From Spodoptera frugiperda (Eukaryota; Arthropoda; Insecta; Lepidoptera; Noctuidae): a stretch of DNA of 64,000 nt. The stretch is taken from assembly GCF_023101765.2 (NCBI RefSeq), contig NC_064231.1:3052501-3116500 (forward strand). Reading direction: 5' to 3'. Both the position numbers and the translations under genes were made by a program. How positions within the stretch are numbered: position 1 is the first letter of the stretch; every line of letters begins with the position of its first letter. The notes below the pieces were generated by a model. The model was not told the origin of the DNA, ran no database searches, and saw only the letters and a list, made by a program, of their open reading frames with translations. Of this stretch, positions 59,948-64,000 are shown in pieces.

Positions 59948-61970
59948 TAGGCCAGTGCAGATACCTCTAATAAAGGTAAAAAGTAAAAGAAATTTATAGT
60001 AGAATGAAACCTATTGGAAATGGAAGAGAATATGCTAAAACAAGAAAAAAATAAAAATTCCACTCCATCCGAGTTCGGGAAGTGGGGGGGAGGGAGGTTT
60101 TAAGAGTAAAAATCGGTTTATCGCAATTTTCGGCGAAACTACAAGTCCTATGAAAAAAAGTTAAATGGCATACTTGTAGGTAATAAAAAGATCTACAACT
60201 TTTATATTTACACTTTTTTTTATTACCTCAAAATTTTGTGGAAAATTAAAAAAACTACGATTTCGGTTTTTTATTCCTATTTTTGACAAAAATATTTCTT
60301 TTTTAACGAAATTTTGTGAAAACTTGTCTTTATATGTACCAAACACACTGTAATTTTTTTGGAATAGAAACAAATATTTTTTCTCGAGATATTAAATAAA
60401 TACCGAAAAATTTGCCCTATTTTCAATCGAAAATTCACGCGTCAAAATATCAGCTTTTTTATAAAATTCTGTGGACTGTTTGTTCATTGAAATCTCTACT
60501 TTTCGATAATTAAAAAAAAATATTACGTTACCATGGAAAATGTTCTCAAAAAACGCAATGAACTAAAAAAACTCGAATCGAAAAAAGTTTTTTTCATCAT
60601 TATGCACAATTTTGAGCTATTTATTACAATTAACTCATGTAGCGTAAGATTTAATGGTACATTGACAATTAAAAAAAATATATAAAATAAAACATTCTAC
60701 TATGATTAACAATCAAATAAGTTAATAACGTTTATATTTGATAAGACATCTACAATGTTATAAGAAAGTTGTAGAATTTTGTTTTAATTAAATACGTAGA
60801 TACTTATTTGTTGCTATTTGAAGATAATTTATAAACCTTTTTTATTTTTTAAGGTGGCAAAATCATCCAAACCAATCCAATGAACTCTCTCGCCTTAGGC
60901 GAGGCGAGAGGGAGTGTCAGACTCTTACTGACTAAAAACCACCCTGTTCTTAGTCCTGCTTTTCGAGCCGGAGCCCCGGTAAACCCGCTAGGTAGTCCGC
61001 AGATCCGGATCAGGCATCAGCCATACTAGACACCATCTGAGGTGGTCTGATGGCTCTTTGAAGCGCGCGCGGAACGCGACGCGCCGCATGCACGGGTCTA
61101 GTTCTGTTCGGGCGGCAAGCTACCCTTGCTCGCCGTCTACAGACCCGTACTTACGGAGGCCAGAGTTCTTTGCGCGATCCTCGACGCCCGGAGTGTCTCT
61201 CGCGAAGGCTGGGGGGTGAGGAGGTTCGTTCCCTCACGTGCCCCGCCTCCTTCTTTGCTAGTATGACTGCTTCGCAGAAGGAGGAGACGTCATCCCAGTA
61301 TCGTTCGCTCCTCCAGAGACACTCCGGGCGTCGGGAATCGCGGGACGATCTCCAGCCACCGTTCACTATCACCTGTTTTTTCAGAACATTTTTCATAGTA
61401 ACGTTAATTTCTTTTATACTATCGAAAAGTAGAGATTTCAACAAATAAGAAGCCCACCGAATTTTATAAAAAAGCTGATATTTTGACGCGTGAATTTTCG
61501 ATTGAAAATTAGGATAATTTTTCGGTATTTAATCAATATCTGGTAAAATAATATTTTTTTTAATTCCAAAAAATTACAGTGTGTTTGGTACATATAAAGA
61601 CACGTTTTCACAAAATTTCGTTAAAAAAGAAATATTTTTGTCAAAGATAGGAATAAAAAACCGAAATCGTAGTTTTTTTAATTTTCCACAAAATTTTGAG
61701 GTAATATAAAAAAAGTGTAAATACAAAAGTTGTAGATCTTTTTATTACCTACAAGTTTGCCATTTAACTTTTTTTCATAGGACTTGTAGTTTCGCTGAAA
61801 ATTGCGATAAACCGATTTTTACTCTTAAAACCTCCCTCCCCCCCACTTCCCGAACTCGGATGGAGTGGAATTTTTATTTTTTTCCATTTTTAGCATATTC
61901 TCTTCCATTTCCAATAGGTTTCATTCTACTATAAATTTCTTTTGTTTCAAAACCTATCTGCACTGGCCTA
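59948..61970. mobile_element. Foldback element with arms of about 600 bp
   Basis: The left arm (about 59950-60556) is repeated in inverted orientation as the right arm (about 61377-61968). The ends are GGCCAGTGCAGATA and TATCTGCACTGGCC, each flanked outside by TA, consistent with a TA target duplication as in Tc1/mariner-type insertions. Both arms keep a G-run or C-run (near 60084 and 61838) and the motif ACGCGTCAAAATATCAGC or its complement, and appear about 90% identical by eye. The spacer is about 820 bases, of which about 520 is a nested LINE fragment; the rest (60557-60845) is AT-rich with no coding potential. No transposase is present, so this is a non-autonomous element. Confidence 0.85.
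60845..61372 (-). mobile_element. 5'-truncated LINE (R1-like) nested in the foldback element
   Basis: This is the longest copy of a repeat seen many times in the window. On the minus strand it begins with coding sequence: a frame from 61444 to 61151 includes the residues ERYWDDVSSFCEAVILAKKEA and then an arginine-rich end. This resembles the C-terminus of R1-clade LINE ORF2 proteins as I know them. A GC-rich 3' UTR follows, and then an A-rich tail (seen as T-rich sequence near 60838-60850 on the plus strand). The coding part contains an internal inverted repeat (about 61181-61203 with 61311-61340). It lies inside the spacer of the foldback element and so inserted later. The clade assignment is from memory of the family pattern and is tentative. 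Confidence 0.6.
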
Positions 61971-62618
61971 TCTAGTAAATGTTTTCGTTAATAATTAATA
62001 GAAATACATAATTTATTAATTTTAAACACTCATTAAAACCAATAATGTACTGAACATCTTTGACAAAAACTAATATAGTAAGATATTTTTTATAATACAT
62101 TGTCATTCTTACAATAATTATAGTTAGAGGACTAAGTTGCACAACCAAGTTATTATAATTCCCCCAATTTAACACTGCAATAAAAACTGCAACAAACAAT
62201 GCATCACCACCAAAAAAATCTCAAAGCCCTGCCAAGTTCAGGACTTGGCTGGTTTAATCCATCAACCAAAATGCCAAGTTTTAAGTTATATCACGCCATA
62301 AAGTTAGTCCTTTTATTAAGTTAAAATTTGAACTACGGTATGAAATGTTCACTACTGCCAACTTAAATTGCAGCCATGACAGTTTGAGTCTTTATTACTG
62401 TTTTTTTTTATGTGGTAGACGGTAGGATTGGCTGCGCTAGACAGCGTGATGGATGCCGATGGGAGTCTGTAGATAGACGCCGTTTGTTACTCGTACAACT
62501 GTATTTAGACTTTATGCTTCTTTTTAGTTAATTGGATGTCGTTTAGTTGGTAATGTATGGTTTAAACTATTGGCTTCTCGGAACGCCGTTCTAGACGAGA
62601 CATAATGTATTTTTTTGT
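61971..62618. other. No feature seen
   Basis: AT-rich, with a slightly GC-richer stretch at 62410-62490 and no recognisable gene or repeat. Confidence 0.5.
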
Positions 62619-62888
62619 GTCGTTGTGATCCGGAGGTTTTAAGACGCCCGCTTGTTATACATGAGAGTGTGGGTTTGAAACCTACCAACGGCAAAATACC
62701 AATGTGGCTTTTTTCGAGTTATATGTACTTTCTAAGATTATTTAGACACTACTGACTAACGGTGAAGGAAAACATCGTGAGGAAACCTGGGCTTATAATT
62801 TCTAATTATAAGTTTGAAATCGTCAACTCGCATTGAGCAAGCGTGGTGATTAATGCTCAAACCTTCTCCGTATGAGAAGAGGCTTTTA
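62619..62888 (+). mobile_element. tRNA-derived SINE (family 1)
   Basis: Plus-strand copy with head GTGATCCGGAGGTTTTAAGA, box B-like GGGTTTGAAAC, the conserved GAAGGAAAACATCGTGAGGA, and an end at GAGAAGAGGCTTTT. The extreme 3' tail is missing. The minus-strand open frame at 62756-62947 overlaps it and is not a gene. Confidence 0.8.
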
Positions 62889-63270
62889 CATACATTGTTG
62901 TATCTTATGTATTGAGTGATACATTTTCTTTCGCCAAAAGTTTCCATAAAACAAAAACAATATTTTATTGGATGGAAAATACGACTACAAGTTTCACCCT
63001 TCTCATATCAAAATTACCATCAAAATCAGTCGTAACAAAACTCGACGTAGGTACAGTCAATCTTCGTATGCATTACTAAAAAGGACATAAACTTTTGTGA
63101 ATGTGTGCAAAACTTTAGCGGTAGGGTGTGCGACAGTTATTAAATTCCTTCCAATTTCTATGTACAGGGGTGTTGGGGATATGGTTACGAAAATTGTTGG
63201 GATTTAAAGGGGAGTGCTTTTGTGGCACTGTACTGTTATTTGTTTAAATTAAATATTTGAATGCTTTTAG

Positions 63271-63332
63271 AAGTGTTATTTTCGGGAACAGAGAGTAAAA
63301 TTCCCAGCAGAAACGGAGGATCCTCCGACCAG
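63271..63332 (+). CDS. Candidate 62-base internal exon
   Basis: Bounded by GCTTTTAG on the left and a good donor CCAG|GTGAGG on the right. Two of the three forward frames are open through it. An alternative acceptor (TTCCCAG|C at 63307) would give a 25-base microexon. It is GC-richer than its flanks and holds the palindrome GGAGGATCCTCC. The product is unknown. The 123-codon plus-strand frame just after it (63344-63715) shows a hydrophobic start but no family I know, and I do not call it a gene. Confidence 0.2.
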
Positions 63333-63927
63333 GTGAGGTAATCATGCCTGGCGGGCTTTCTGCCCAACTGTTGTTCGTTGGGATTTTCTATCTATGTTTA
63401 TTTGCATGTAAACTTCATATGTGCGATGTAAGATTTATGACGTCATCCGTTAATTTGTTCGTCGATCGTCTATGTACGACTTCTGTCATCTGTCACTTGT
63501 CATGTGTCGCCACAATAATCAAGTATTGTAGTAGCAATTTATTTATGTTATTAGTTAAATTGATGATTAAAAACAGATACGAAAATGCATTATTTAAACT
63601 ACTTACAGTAGAAACAACGAGTAGTCTGATGGCCAGTGGTCACTGTACACCTGCAATAGACCAAATGCATCAAAAAATAAAGCCAAAGGTCGTAGGAGCA
63701 ATTGCTATGCTCTAGATAATCTAGTTCTCGGATTAGGTAGAAATTCTCTGTCGTAATCGTAATCTTTAGAATAATGCCAAATTTTTACGTTTATCTCAAT
63801 ATTTTATTATGAAACTTGCGAAGATTGAAAATTTAATGCTATTTTGGGACCCTGAGCTCTTGCAAGTGCTGAAATCTTTACCTAGAGTTTCTATGATGAT
63901 ATAATATGGTGTAAATAGCTTCTGATA

Positions 63928-64000
63928 ACGGCTTTTCCCACGGTCCTGTAGGTTAAAAAGTAGCCTATGTATTATTCAAGCCTTTAATCTACTCTTGTTC
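63928..64000 (+). mobile_element. Retroelement 3' tail, cut by window end
   Basis: TTAAAAAGTAGCCTATGTAT followed by ATTATTCAAGCCTTTAATCTACTC matches the start of the same tail family. The rest lies outside the window. Confidence 0.55.

Noticed and set aside
61151..61448. Overlapping 92- and 97-codon frames on both strands
   Set aside because: The minus frame is the C-terminal remnant of a LINE protein running into foldback arm sequence. The plus frame is its shadow.
63344..63715. 123-codon plus-strand open frame with a hydrophobic start
   Set aside because: No family resemblance, and its beginning overlaps a likely splice donor context. Length alone is not convincing in 64 kb.

Overview
The window is about 64 kb of AT-rich animal nuclear DNA, most likely from a moth (Lepidoptera, noctuid-like). 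The evidence is the low GC, the absence of long open frames, and many dispersed repeats of types I know from lepidopteran genomes: tRNA-derived SINEs with A and B boxes, 5'-truncated LINE tails, MITEs with terminal inverted repeats, and GATGAT-type tails. I find no complete protein-coding gene, rRNA, tRNA gene or CRISPR array. The window looks like intergenic or long-intron sequence. Species and gene names cannot be fixed from sequence alone.

The main structure is a head-to-tail tandem duplication of a unit of about 10.1 kb: copy 1 is about 21331-31429 and copy 2 about 31432-41455. Each copy carries a GC-rich block that looks like a promoter and 5' non-coding exon ending at a consensus splice donor (22710 and 32816). 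About 920 bases later comes a short exon with an acceptor, an ATG and a donor (23630-23700 and 33736-33806). If real, the window has two near-identical promoters and first exons of an unidentified plus-strand gene or lncRNA. The copies match for long stretches but differ sharply in a few short patches, which suggests gene conversion or patchwork constraint. A haplotype-assembly artefact must also be excluded.

Left flank (1-21330): old AT-rich sequence with SINEs, LINE 3' ends, a 394-bp MITE (1765-2158), a 144-bp MITE (12971-13114) and its relative at 21154-21304, only 26 bp from the duplication edge. Right flank (41456-64000): a decayed minus-strand reading frame next to the duplication (about 41475-43418), a 38-bp near-perfect palindrome (43569-43606), two SINE copies, and a 2-kb foldback element (59948-61970) with arms of about 600 bp. 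The foldback has TA flanks and a LINE fragment nested inside.

Most short open frames in the window are chance openings or repeat sequence. Candidate coding pieces are listed with low confidence.
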